40,547 nt of DNA from Bacteroidales bacterium (GTDB lineage: Bacteria > Bacteroidota > Bacteroidia > Bacteroidales > UBA932), in NCBI GenBank assembly GCA_017561665.1, contig JAFZBQ010000026.1:1-40547 (forward strand), in the 5' to 3' direction. The notes beneath the pieces were generated by a model, which saw only the letters and a program-made list of their open reading frames with translations, was not told where the DNA came from and did not search any database. Of this stretch, positions 23,648 to 32,312 are shown piece by piece. The stretch's first letter is position 1, and the number at the start of each line of letters is the position of its first letter. The translations under genes and the position numbers were made by a program.

Positions 23648-26600
23648 TTAGAAAGTGGCCGTGAGGGAGAATGAGAACGAACGTGCATAAGGATACGAAG
23701 TTCCGCGCTCGATCCGGATTGAAGAGAATGTATAGAGGTCGTTGGTATAAAGGGTTGCGCGCAGGCGGTCCATCCTGAGTTTGCTGAGAACCGACTTCGG
23801 GAACTCGTAATAAACCGACACAGTAGAAATGTTCAGGACGTTGTTTTTCTGGATGAATCGGGATGTCGCGCGGGTCATGTAATCTTGATAGCCGATCTCC
23901 TCGTTGTTACTGTGGGAATCAAGCCCCCTGAACGGGGCGTTCTGACCGGCCTTGAACCACCGTCCCTCAAAAATCCTCCTGTCGACATTATAGCTCAGAT
24001 CGACGTTTTCTACCTTGTTGAGCAGGGTGGTATTATACCGTTTGCCCCCTCCATAATATGTCATGACTATGTTGACGCCTATGGAGGCCATCTCGCCGTT
24101 TATGCCAAAGTTGCCGTTGTACAAGGGGTCGGAAGAGCCAAAGTTTTTTAGATCTTTAGAATCCCATGTGGTGGTCATATTGCCGTCGCGGTCAATAAAG
24201 ACCTCATAACCTAGTCTGGAATCTATGCCCAGCGACTCCACCGCCCATATAGAGTGCAGCGGCATACCGTTGTAGTACTGCACCACGGGGAGGGGCGAAT
24301 GGAGTGCCTCTGCCGCAGCCGCCTGCTGCTTGTTGTAGGCCTCCAGCGCCTCCGATATCTGCAGGATGCGGTTGTCGTTGAAAGCGACCTTGCCGAATAC
24401 GCTCAGGTAAGAAGAACCTGTCTGGAACAATACGTAACTAAGGCTCGCCTCAATACCGCGGTTACGGACCTTGCCCATATTGTCCACCACGGTAGAAAAA
24501 CCGGTACTGGGCACTATCGACCGGTTGAACACCAGGTTGCGGGTATCGGCGATGTAAGCGTCCAGCACGGCGTTGATCCGATTCGTGCGGAAGTCGATGC
24601 CGACATTGTAGTCCATCTTCTCTTCCCACTGCAGGTCGGGATTCTCCATATTCTTGAGCACCGCCCCGGTAAAGCCGTTGTAATAGTTGCTGTTGTAGTA
24701 GGAATAAACCGGCAGGGAGATGTTGTTGGCATAGTTCTGGTTACCCGAAGAGCCCACGGAGGCACGCAGTTTCAGGGTTTTGAGCCAGTCCTTCGCATCT
24801 TCCATAAAGGCCTCGTTGTGCAGGTTCCACGCGACGCCGGCACTCCAGAATACACCCCAGCGGCGGTTGCTTCCGAACACGCTGGAGGCGCTGGTCTTGA
24901 TGGTGGCATCCACCATATAGCGGTTGTCGTATGAATAGCCGGCCGTGAGCAGGGCGCCAAGGTTGCGGTTGATGCCGTCGCCGCCGGTGGGGGAACTGCC
25001 TGTCTCATACGCCCTTGCAAGGGCGTAGTTCTTCATATAGCTGTTTGGGAAGCCGTACGCCGTGTTGGTCACTTCGTCGTAATGGGTCTCTGAAATGTTG
25101 TATTGAGCGGTAGCAAACACATAGTGCCTGTCGGCAAAGGTACGGTTGAACTGAGCGCTGGCATCGGCAGAGTAGTTGATGTAATTGCCGGTGGTGAGGG
25201 TATAGGAGCCCCTGTTGATATATTCCTCTGCAGAGAGCGCCATACCGTTTTTATTTACAAAATCGGTGTGCTCCGCAGGCAGGAATTTGTCGTACTGGGT
25301 CTTTTTGGTGTCAATGCCCATCCTGGCTACAAGTTTGAGCGATTGGGCAAGGTGGTATTCCACGTAGAAATTGTCTATAAAATCGAGGTACCGCGATGTA
25401 TCGGAGGTGCCTATGAACGCATTCCACATAGGGTTCGTAACCTGCGGTTCGCTATACTCGCCCACAAAGCCCTTGTAAAGGAACTTCTTTACGTTGCCGT
25501 TCTCGTCGTACGGAGTGAAATAGGGATTGCAGGCCGCATATTCACTGAAACTGCCCCAGGGCGATTCGGTACCTTTCATGGAACTGATGCTCATAATGTT
25601 GCGGAACACCCAGTTACCGGCACGGTAAGATATATTGGCATCGCCGGAAATTATGTCGCGTTTGGAGCCTTTCATCGCGCCCTGTACATCGTTGTAAGAG
25701 AAGGTCAGGAATGTCTTGAGATCCTTGTTACCCATCTCCACACCCAGGGAATGCTTGTGGCCGAAGCCCATTCTCACCGGCTTGCTGAGCCAGTAGGTGC
25801 TCTCCCCCTCCATAGCCCGTTTGAGACGCTGGTAATACATATTCTGCTGCACAACAGTACTATAGCTGTCGTGATTCAAACCATCGTAGTACTTTAACCC
25901 TTCCCTGTCCTCTACCATCAGTTTTTCATAAGCGTTGCAGAGGTTGTAACTGGTCAGGTCGGGGGCCTCGACGGTGACGCTGCCGGTGTAGGTAACCAGC
26001 GTGCGGTCGCTGCCCAGCGCCTTGGTCTCTATAACAATAACGCCGTTGGCGCCCTTGGAACCATAAATCGCCTTGGCGGAGGCGTCCTTGAGAATGGTGA
26101 TGCTCTGCACGCGGTTCATATCCATGTCGGTGATCTTCTCTATGTTGGTTTCGAAGCCGTCCAGGATGAACAGCGGCATATTGGCGGCCGTCACAAAGTT
26201 GCTCTTGAGGCTGGTGGTCTCCATACCGAGGGCCGAGGCTCCGCGCAGCTGCATCTGGGCCATCACATTGGGGTTGGAGCCCGCCTCCAGGTTTTCCAGT
26301 ATCAGCAGCGAGGGGTCGATACGCTTAAGGCTCTCCACGATGTTGGCGTTGCTCACGCGGGTCAGCTCTTCTGCCGTGATGGTCTGCACCGCTCCGGTAA
26401 AAGATTCCTTCTTGCGGGTGAAGATACCCGTCACCACAGATTCGTCAATGGATTCGTGGTCCTCCTTGAGCACCACCCGTTTAACTTTTGAGACCGGGAG
26501 TTCGAGCGTCTGGTAACCGATGGCCTGGAAAACCAGAACGGCATCCTTGGCTGAGACTTTTATTTCAAAAGATCCGTCTTCGTTGGTTTGGGTACCGGCT

Positions 26601-26776
26601 CCGGTACGGCTGCGGGGATAGACGAACACTCCGGGTATCGGAACGCCCGCCTCGTCCACCACCTTTCCGGTGACTGTGGTTAGGACTTTTAAGTCCCCCG
26701 CCGTTTGCGCTTTAAGATTTAAAGCGGACAGACAGAGAATTGATATAAATAGTAATATAATGGACTTATCTCTCAT
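23648..26776 (-). CDS. susC: SusC/RagA-family TonB-dependent transporter
   Basis: 1042 aa outer-membrane transporter. Signal peptide to about residue 24; carboxypeptidase-D regulatory-like domain about 35-110 (VTGKVVDEAGVPIPGVFVYP, then FQAIGYQTLELPV); plug domain about 112-250 with the SusC signature (AEELTRVSNANIVESLKRID, MPLFILDGF, VQSITILKDASAKAIYGSKG); then a 22-strand barrel ending FSFSLTATF with terminal Phe. No N-terminal STN signalling domain is present, and no sigma/anti-sigma pair or hybrid sensor is nearby, so regulation is by another route. It is the first gene of a seven-gene minus-strand series and diverges from the lipoprotein pair at 26867, with a 12-bp palindrome between them. 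Confidence 0.95.
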   Translation of the reverse strand: MRDKSIILLFISILCLSALNLKAQTAGDLKVLTTVTGKVVDEAGVPIPGVFVYPRSRTGAGTQTNEDGSFEIKVSAKDAVLVFQAIGYQTLELPVSKVKRVVLKEDHESIDESVVTGIFTRKKESFTGAVQTITAEELTRVSNANIVESLKRIDPSLLILENLEAGSNPNVMAQMQLRGASALGMETTSLKSNFVTAANMPLFILDGFETNIEKITDMDMNRVQSITILKDASAKAIYGSKGANGVIVIETKALGSDRTLVTYTGSVTVEAPDLTSYNLCNAYEKLMVEDREGLKYYDGLNHDSYSTVVQQNMYYQRLKRAMEGESTYWLSKPVRMGFGHKHSLGVEMGNKDLKTFLTFSYNDVQGAMKGSKRDIISGDANISYRAGNWVFRNIMSISSMKGTESPWGSFSEYAACNPYFTPYDENGNVKKFLYKGFVGEYSEPQVTNPMWNAFIGTSDTSRYLDFIDNFYVEYHLAQSLKLVARMGIDTKKTQYDKFLPAEHTDFVNKNGMALSAEEYINRGSYTLTTGNYINYSADASAQFNRTFADRHYVFATAQYNISETHYDEVTNTAYGFPNSYMKNYALARAYETGSSPTGGDGINRNLGALLTAGYSYDNRYMVDATIKTSASSVFGSNRRWGVFWSAGVAWNLHNEAFMEDAKDWLKTLKLRASVGSSGNQNYANNISLPVYSYYNSNYYNGFTGAVLKNMENPDLQWEEKMDYNVGIDFRTNRINAVLDAYIADTRNLVFNRSIVPSTGFSTVVDNMGKVRNRGIEASLSYVLFQTGSSYLSVFGKVAFNDNRILQISEALEAYNKQQAAAAEALHSPLPVVQYYNGMPLHSIWAVESLGIDSRLGYEVFIDRDGNMTTTWDSKDLKNFGSSDPLYNGNFGINGEMASIGVNIVMTYYGGGKRYNTTLLNKVENVDLSYNVDRRIFEGRWFKAGQNAPFRGLDSHSNNEEIGYQDYMTRATSRFIQKNNVLNISTVSVYYEFPKSVLSKLRMDRLRATLYTNDLYTFSSIRIERGTSYPYARSFSFSLTATF

Positions 26777-26797
26777 ATTTTCAAGGACATAAATCGG

Positions 26798-26809
26798 TGT
26801 AAATTTACA
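26798..26809. promoter_or_regulatory. operator-like palindrome between susC and the divergent lipoprotein genes
   Basis: TGTAAATTTACA is a perfect 12-bp palindrome, 21 nt before the susC ATG and just upstream of the -33 element proposed for the plus-strand operon. It is in the only shared control region, so a dimeric regulator could act on both units. AT-rich palindromes also arise by chance. Confidence 0.4.
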
Positions 26810-26815
26810 AAAAGA

Positions 26816-26847
26816 ATTGTGATTTCGGCGTGTTTCGGCTATATTTG
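26816..26847 (+). promoter_or_regulatory. promoter of the two-lipoprotein operon
   Basis: ATTG (26816-26819, one mismatch to TTTG) and TATATTTG (26840-26847, exact) are 20 nt apart. The predicted start lies about 15 nt before the ATG at 26867. Confidence 0.6.
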
Positions 26848-26866
26848 TACATTAATCTAAAAAAGA

Positions 26867-29503
26867 ATGAAAAAATCTCTTGCTCTTTGCTTTGTGCTCA
26901 CTATGATTGTTCTGGCTGCCGGATGCGGCGCCGATAATGTCAACTCCTATCCCAGGGACGATATCTCCTGGAGCGGATATACCAACTGGTGGAACAGCCT
27001 GTACACCCAGCAGTGGCGTGCCGGCAACCTGAGCAAGATTAACGTGCCCGACGCGGCCAAGGTGCTGGAGCAGCGCCGTATGGACCTGGCGCTGGAGCTG
27101 GGACTGCCCTATCTGCAGATGCAGGAAGGTTTCCTGGCCGGACTGTTGGGCGAGCAGTACGAAATACTGGACAACCCTTCCGAAAAGGAGATGAATGAGG
27201 CCCTGCGCAATGCCAAGGCGGCGTTGGTGTTCTCCGAAAGGGAATCGGAACTCGGGGCGAAACTTGCCCGCAAGGCGCCGGAATACTACTACTCAGTTCC
27301 CGCCTACCAAACCCACGGCGAAATAAAGAATCCCCTGGATGCTTTCGTACTGAAAAAGGGCGGCAAGAGAATATACGCCGCAGTTGGCGAGGCAGCCGAT
27401 CTGGCGCTTCTCAAGGATTTGCTGACCCAGACCCAGGCCCTGGCAGATACTTACGATATGAAACGCGGCTGGTTCGGGGTTCACACCGATATCCGCACCG
27501 TATCCTGCAGCCCCATCACCCCCATCGAAACTATGGCGGCCGGCATGAACGAGGGCAACAGCTGGTTTGTTTTCAGCGGCGAATACGAGCGGTTCATCAA
27601 GCCCGAACTGGAGCGCTGGATTTCCGAGTCGGGCTCGGGAGTAGAGGCGGCCGTGGGCACCCACTCGCTGTACGACTGCCGCGACTGGGATGGCTTCCAG
27701 GAGCAGCTTTTGAAGGACAATCAGGTTGAATACGCCAAGGAGCGCGACGCACGCGGCGGCTATTTGTTCCGGCCCATCCAGGACTGGGGTGACTATGCCG
27801 GCACCGGCATCGACATATATGACGGATACTTTGCTTCGGGCGGCAACAGGGAGATTGTGGATACCTGCTCGATACCTTTCGTGATAGTCAACGGCAACAT
27901 CGCCGACGGTGCCTCCAATCCGATGGTGCTCTTCACCCCCAAGGGCGAGCCGTTCAGCCGCGAGGCGATGTGGAAAGCTATTATGGACCGCCGCGAGGTG
28001 GCCATAGAATCGGCCGTGGAAGAGTTCTGCGTGATGGGTGATGCCAAGTTCCGCAAGCCTGTCCAACTGATGATGATAGAGCGCTCTTACATAGAGAATT
28101 ACTTTGGCGACCAGTTCGGCATCAAGGCCACTGTAGAGGGCACAACGCTCCGTGTGGCGCTCACCAATTTCGGCCGCAGCGCCGTCAAGGGCGACTTCTG
28201 CGTACAGCTTCCGCCCACCGTGGCCCTTGCAGGCAGCGTCCCTGCCAAAATCAGCATCAAGCCAGGCGCCACCAAAGAGATTGCCGTGGATCTGGCACTC
28301 ACGCCCGAGGCTATGGGCCGCCGCAGCGCCATAACTGTCGGCCTCGACTGGGGCGCATCTTCAAAGAAAGTGATGGCGGAGATGGATATGCCGCCGGCAG
28401 TATCCACCCACCGGCTGCTTTACGGCACCCCCGGCAATTGCAGCTTCCCCGTATCGGTATACAATTTTACAGACGACAAGAAGGTCGATGTCAAGGTTTC
28501 GGTAGCCTCCGGCGACGCTGTGGCCCTTGAGACGGAGCGTACTCTGACGCTGGCCAAAGCCGCCGCCGACACTCTCTGCTTTGACCTGCAGCTGCCTGAG
28601 GGCAGTTACACCGTCACTACCACAGCGATGGGCGCAACCACCACCACCCAGCTGGGCATCGGCGAGTGCGAAAAGGCCGTTTCGCTGCGCCGCGAGGATG
28701 TCAACGACGACGGCATCGACGAATTCATTATGGAGAACAGCAAGGTGCGGGTGATGCTGCTGGCAATCGGTGCGCGCATTATGGAATACTACGTCAAGGA
28801 CAAGGACGACAACGTCTTTTTCAAGAACTGGCCCAACGAGCCATACGACCCCGACCGGCCCTACCGCAAGCGCAATTTCTGGCCTTTCGGCGGGTTTGAG
28901 GATTTCCTTGGACAGGCCAGCGTGGAGACTCACGAAGTGTATGACGCAGAGGTGGTCTGCGACGGCGGCGAGTATGCTGAGGTGCGCATGAAGGCCGACT
29001 ATTTCGGCAACACCATAGAGAAGATCTTCACCTTGTACGGCGACACTCCCCTGCTGGGAATCCGCTTTGCGCTGGATATGGTCAATCCCGAATTCAACAT
29101 GCTCGGCCCCCAGCCGATCCTGGAGGTGGGCAAGGCGCACGACCCTCAGGACAAGATTATCGTGCCCGAGAAAGAGGGCCTAAGCGACTACCACGTGGAT
29201 ATGGCCGACTACTGGGGCAAGTTCCTCTTCCCCGTCGAGGGATGGAACGTGGATTATGACCCCGTGGAGGATATCTATTTTGCCGGCGCATTCCCCGTGG
29301 ACCAGCCCTATACAGTGCATATGTGGCACAACCACCCGCGCAACCGCGACACCCGCTTCTACTACTGCGAGCTGCAGCCCTGGACCGAGCTGTTCCGTCA
29401 CAACACCACATATTTCTCTTATTATATGTGGGCTGGCGGCGGTTCGTGGGAACAAGGCGTCGAGGCTCTCCGCGAGCGCAATCTCATCACCAAGAAACAA
29501 TAA
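26867..29503 (+). CDS. large lipoprotein of unknown function, possible mutarotase-like C-terminal domain
   Basis: 878 aa, family not recognised. Lipobox LAAGC (Cys20). Residues about 30-400 are helix-rich with many Trp/Tyr (DISWSGYTNWWNSLYTQQW). About 400-600 looks like two Ig/NEW-type beta domains (LRVALTNFGRSAVKGDF; CSFPVSVYNFTDDKKVDVKV). From about 610 to the end comes a beta-sandwich-like region (VRVMLLAIGARIMEYYVKD, FWPFGGFEDFLG, TLYGDTPLLGIRFALDM) resembling the galactose-mutarotase/glycoside-hydrolase super-sandwich. This suggests carbohydrate binding or processing, at low confidence; no catalytic set can be assigned. It is the first gene of a two-gene operon, 12 nt before the next lipoprotein. 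Confidence 0.6.
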   Translation: MKKSLALCFVLTMIVLAAGCGADNVNSYPRDDISWSGYTNWWNSLYTQQWRAGNLSKINVPDAAKVLEQRRMDLALELGLPYLQMQEGFLAGLLGEQYEILDNPSEKEMNEALRNAKAALVFSERESELGAKLARKAPEYYYSVPAYQTHGEIKNPLDAFVLKKGGKRIYAAVGEAADLALLKDLLTQTQALADTYDMKRGWFGVHTDIRTVSCSPITPIETMAAGMNEGNSWFVFSGEYERFIKPELERWISESGSGVEAAVGTHSLYDCRDWDGFQEQLLKDNQVEYAKERDARGGYLFRPIQDWGDYAGTGIDIYDGYFASGGNREIVDTCSIPFVIVNGNIADGASNPMVLFTPKGEPFSREAMWKAIMDRREVAIESAVEEFCVMGDAKFRKPVQLMMIERSYIENYFGDQFGIKATVEGTTLRVALTNFGRSAVKGDFCVQLPPTVALAGSVPAKISIKPGATKEIAVDLALTPEAMGRRSAITVGLDWGASSKKVMAEMDMPPAVSTHRLLYGTPGNCSFPVSVYNFTDDKKVDVKVSVASGDAVALETERTLTLAKAAADTLCFDLQLPEGSYTVTTTAMGATTTTQLGIGECEKAVSLRREDVNDDGIDEFIMENSKVRVMLLAIGARIMEYYVKDKDDNVFFKNWPNEPYDPDRPYRKRNFWPFGGFEDFLGQASVETHEVYDAEVVCDGGEYAEVRMKADYFGNTIEKIFTLYGDTPLLGIRFALDMVNPEFNMLGPQPILEVGKAHDPQDKIIVPEKEGLSDYHVDMADYWGKFLFPVEGWNVDYDPVEDIYFAGAFPVDQPYTVHMWHNHPRNRDTRFYYCELQPWTELFRHNTTYFSYYMWAGGGSWEQGVEALRERNLITKKQ

Positions 29504-29515
29504 ATCATTACAGAT

Positions 29516-30943
29516 ATGAAACTTAAATCCATTTTGACAGCGGCTGCGGCGGTGCTGGTTCTGGGCGCCTGCTGCAACAACGCTCCGAAAGAAGAACCCG
29601 ACACCGAGGCTATGAAACACAAGGTCTATTCCATCTCGATGAACAAGATTTGCAAGGAGTGGGACGGCCAGTGGCAGGGAATGGCGGTGGCCAGCGACGG
29701 CAACTGCTACTTTGGTAGTTCCACACACGCCAAGAGCCACGGCGCCGGCTTCCACAAGTTTGACCCGCGCACCTACAAGCACACTATGATTGTGGAGGAT
29801 ATGACCTATCTGTGCGGCGAGCAGGATTTGCCATTCCAGCAAGGCAAGATCCACAGCCCCATTGTGGAGTGCGACGGCTGGCTCTATTTCTGCACCCACC
29901 TTTCCAACTACTGGAAGGAGGGCATCGAGGCCTATCCCGGCGCTCACGTGTTCGGCTATGAGATGGCTACGGGAGAGTTCCGCGATTTCGGTATCGTTAA
30001 GGAGCGTTACTCCATCTATTCCGCCATCGGAGTGGATCCGGTTTTGAAAAAACTGTACGTGTTCAGCGTGCCTTTCGTGCCCGAGCTCTATCAGAACGAT
30101 GGATGCCACCTTATGAGCATCGACATCGCCACCGGCGAGAAGAAAGACTGCGGCAAGGTGGTCGACGGCCGTCTGGGCGCCTCTTTCTGGTTCTTCGTGG
30201 ACAAGGACAGCAACCTCTGGTTCACCCTCTGGAAGAGAAACTATTCTTACGAGAACGACTTCGGCAACCTGTACTGCTACAACCCCGAGGCCGACAGCAT
30301 TAAGATTTATGACAACGTACTGCCAAAGGGCCAGCTGATAGACGGCACCCCCGTTTCGGAGGCCCGCAACGAGCAGCGCGCCTGGACCTGGCTGAGTCCC
30401 TTCCCCGGCCGCGACAAGTGCTACTTTATCCAGGGTACCCTGGGCGGCGGCGACGAGCGCCTGTGGATTTTCGACCCCTCCAAGGATATCGTTTCCGGCG
30501 AGGCATTCGAGCCCGTGGCTTACATCGGCTCCTCATATTTCGAGACCGCAGTGGGCGGCGACCGCCTCTATTTCTGCCAGTACGAAGATCTTGAGGATGC
30601 CCGCACCATCTTCAGCGAAGATGAGCGCGAGATCGATCCCGATAGCCCGGCGTATGTCGACCGCAAGATCCATCTGCGCAGCATTTCCCTTACCGATGAG
30701 GGCGAGCACCGCGAGATCAAGGACCACGGCGCGCTGATTGACCAGGACGGCCGTCAGGCGCTGATGATTATGTCCATGGCGGCGGACAACGACGGTCACG
30801 TGTTCGTATACGGCAGCTGGAGGCCAAAATCCTTCAAGGAGGCCACCCTGCAGTACCTGCTGTTCGAATACCCCAACGGCGACCTTTACCGCCTGCTCAA
30901 ACGCGGCGAGTTCTTCGCAGTGATCAACACCAACGAGGACTAG
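29516..30943 (+). CDS. propeller-like lipoprotein of unknown function
   Basis: 475 aa. Lipobox LGAC (Cys19) followed by a second Cys. The body has repeated blade-like segments: GMAVASDGNCYFGSSTHAKS, HSPIVECDGWLYFCTHLSNY, YSAIGVDPVLKKLYVFSVPF, FFVDKDSNLWFTLWKRN, MAADNDGHVFVYGSW. This spacing suggests a seven-bladed beta-propeller. A conserved KIHSPIVECDGWLYF-type element is reminiscent of propellers found near polysaccharide-degrading genes, but no enzyme class can be named. Together with the 878-aa partner upstream it probably acts at the cell surface. A strongly structured intergenic region follows its stop. Confidence 0.6.
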   Translation: MKLKSILTAAAAVLVLGACCNNAPKEEPDTEAMKHKVYSISMNKICKEWDGQWQGMAVASDGNCYFGSSTHAKSHGAGFHKFDPRTYKHTMIVEDMTYLCGEQDLPFQQGKIHSPIVECDGWLYFCTHLSNYWKEGIEAYPGAHVFGYEMATGEFRDFGIVKERYSIYSAIGVDPVLKKLYVFSVPFVPELYQNDGCHLMSIDIATGEKKDCGKVVDGRLGASFWFFVDKDSNLWFTLWKRNYSYENDFGNLYCYNPEADSIKIYDNVLPKGQLIDGTPVSEARNEQRAWTWLSPFPGRDKCYFIQGTLGGGDERLWIFDPSKDIVSGEAFEPVAYIGSSYFETAVGGDRLYFCQYEDLEDARTIFSEDEREIDPDSPAYVDRKIHLRSISLTDEGEHREIKDHGALIDQDGRQALMIMSMAADNDGHVFVYGSWRPKSFKEATLQYLLFEYPNGDLYRLLKRGEFFAVINTNED

Positions 30944-30953
30944 TGTATCTGTG

Positions 30954-31012
30954 CCGGGCAGACCTACAGTATGAAAGCCATGCTCTTTCATACTTCATCA
31001 ATTTCTGCCCGG
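30954..31012 (+). other. two nested perfect hairpins downstream of the lipoprotein operon
   Basis: Outer stem CCGGGCAGA (30954-30962) with TCTGCCCGG (31004-31012), 9 bp; inner stem AGTATGAAAG (30968-30977) with CTTTCATACT (30985-30994), 10 bp, loop CCATGCT. There is no T run after it, so it may be a 3'-end stabiliser, a processing site or part of the next leader rather than a standard terminator. Confidence 0.65.
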
Positions 31013-31014
31013 GA

Positions 31015-31086
31015 ATGCGGGTAACGCTGCTGAAATATGTACTGTTACCCTCATTTTGGGCCGTTTTTGAGGGTAACGATGCTTAA
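31015..31086 (+). CDS. possible 23-codon leader ORF
   Basis: ATG at 31015 to TAA at 31084-31086 encodes 23 residues starting MRVTLLKYVLLPSFW and ending EGNDA. It covers the first three of four alternating repeats upstream of the methyltransferase gene and stops before the fourth. No Shine-Dalgarno sequence is present, and an ORF this short can occur by chance. Four Leu and one Trp codon are present but no run of one regulatory codon. Confidence 0.25.
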   Translation: MRVTLLKYVLLPSFWAVFEGNDA

Positions 31087-31105
31087 AGCAGCAGCATTAC
31101 CCTCA
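31019..31105 (+). promoter_or_regulatory. four alternating complementary repeats (attenuator-like leader)
   Basis: Segments 1 GGGTAAC (31019-31025), 2 GTTACCCTCA (31044-31053), 3 TGAGGGTAAC (31068-31077) and 4 ATTACCCTCA (31096-31105) alternate in orientation. Segments 1-2 (7 bp), 2-3 (10 bp) and 3-4 (8 bp, plus ATGCT/AGCAT inside) can pair, so 2-3 excludes both 1-2 and 3-4, the topology of attenuators. Segment 4 is followed by CTTTTAAC and, 16 nt on, by the GTG of the methyltransferase gene. No clear U tract, so the mechanism is open. Confidence 0.45.
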
Positions 31106-31121
31106 CTTTTAACTTAAAAAA

Positions 31122-32312
31122 GTGAACGAAGATAGGTACATACAGTTTGTGCTGGAGCACGAGAAGGATGACCCGGAGCGGCTGCTGCTGTCGGCGGACA
31201 GGTGGCCGGAGATTGACGTGAGGCGGGCGGCGCGCAATATTGCATCGCGGGCAAAGATCCGGACAAAGATTCCATCCTGGTATGCACATCCCGAACTGGA
31301 GTATCCCGGCAGTCTGCCGCTGGAACAAGCCAGCAGCGAGGCCACGGCGCTCTACAAGCAGGCTTTCGTCCCCGAAGGTGCCCGCATTGCCGACCTTACC
31401 GGCGGCCTGGGTGTGGACTGCTGGTTCATGAGCCGCAACTCCTCCGAAGCCCACTATTGCGAGCGTAACGGTGACCTCTGCGCCACCGCCCGGCACAATT
31501 TCGCGGCACTCGGTGACGCTTCCATCGCCGTTCACGAGGGTGACGGGGTTGAATGGCTCTCCCGGCAGACGGAGCATTTCGACCTGATATATCTGGATCC
31601 GGCACGGCGCGATGTCAACTCCCGTCGCGTATACGACATAGCCGACTGCGAGCCGAACCTACTGGAGGTCAAGGATATTCTCCTTGAAAAAGCCGACCGC
31701 GTCATGGCCAAGATTTCGCCGATGGCCGACATCAGCCGCACTCTGAAACAGTTCCCGGAAGCTCGCGAACTGCACGTGCTGGCAGTCGCCGGCGAAGTAA
31801 AGGAACTGCTGTTGCTGCTGGAACCTGGCGCACGGGGCGAGCCGCTGATTGTCGCACACGACGCCCCGCATCACTTCGAATTCCGCCCGTCGGAAGAGCC
31901 CGAAGCCGAAGCCAAATACGCCAATCAAATCGGGAAGTACCTCTTCCAGCCCTCCAGGGCCGTGCTGAAAGCGGGCGCTTTCAGGCTGCTGTCGGAGCGC
32001 TTCAATCTGGCCAAACTCGCCCCGAGTACCCATCTCTACACTGCAGACACCCGGCTGGAAAGTTTCCCCGGCAAATGCTTTGAAGTGGAATCAGTCCTTG
32101 ACTGGAGCAAAGCCTCTCTGCGTCAATTGAAGCAGACCTACGATCGCCTGGAAATGACCGCCCTAAACTTTCCGCTGGCCACCGACGCCCTGCGCGAAAA
32201 GACAGGCATCCCCGGCGGCGGCACACACCACCTCTTCGCCACCATGCTTAGCGACAAAAGCAAACTATTGATTATTGCTGCACCGAACACGTTGGACAGA
32301 AGCCTCGCATAA
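31122..32312 (+). CDS. THUMP-like domain SAM-dependent methyltransferase
   Basis: 396 aa, GTG start. After a helical N-terminal part (about 1-85) comes a class I methyltransferase fold: motif I ARIADLTGGLGVDCWFMS (about 86-103), an acidic motif II near HYCERNGDLCATARHNF, and DLIYLDPARRD, the DPPY-like motif of nucleic-acid methyltransferases. The C-terminus (about 300-396) with ADTRLESFPGKCFEVESV and GIPGGGTHHLFAT matches the THUMP-like domain found in this Bacteroidota family. An RNA (tRNA or rRNA) substrate is likely but unknown. The stop lies inside a long inverted-repeat element shared with the convergent adk end, and its leader holds the alternating repeats. Confidence 0.8.
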   Translation: MNEDRYIQFVLEHEKDDPERLLLSADRWPEIDVRRAARNIASRAKIRTKIPSWYAHPELEYPGSLPLEQASSEATALYKQAFVPEGARIADLTGGLGVDCWFMSRNSSEAHYCERNGDLCATARHNFAALGDASIAVHEGDGVEWLSRQTEHFDLIYLDPARRDVNSRRVYDIADCEPNLLEVKDILLEKADRVMAKISPMADISRTLKQFPEARELHVLAVAGEVKELLLLLEPGARGEPLIVAHDAPHHFEFRPSEEPEAEAKYANQIGKYLFQPSRAVLKAGAFRLLSERFNLAKLAPSTHLYTADTRLESFPGKCFEVESVLDWSKASLRQLKQTYDRLEMTALNFPLATDALREKTGIPGGGTHHLFATMLSDKSKLLIIAAPNTLDRSLA

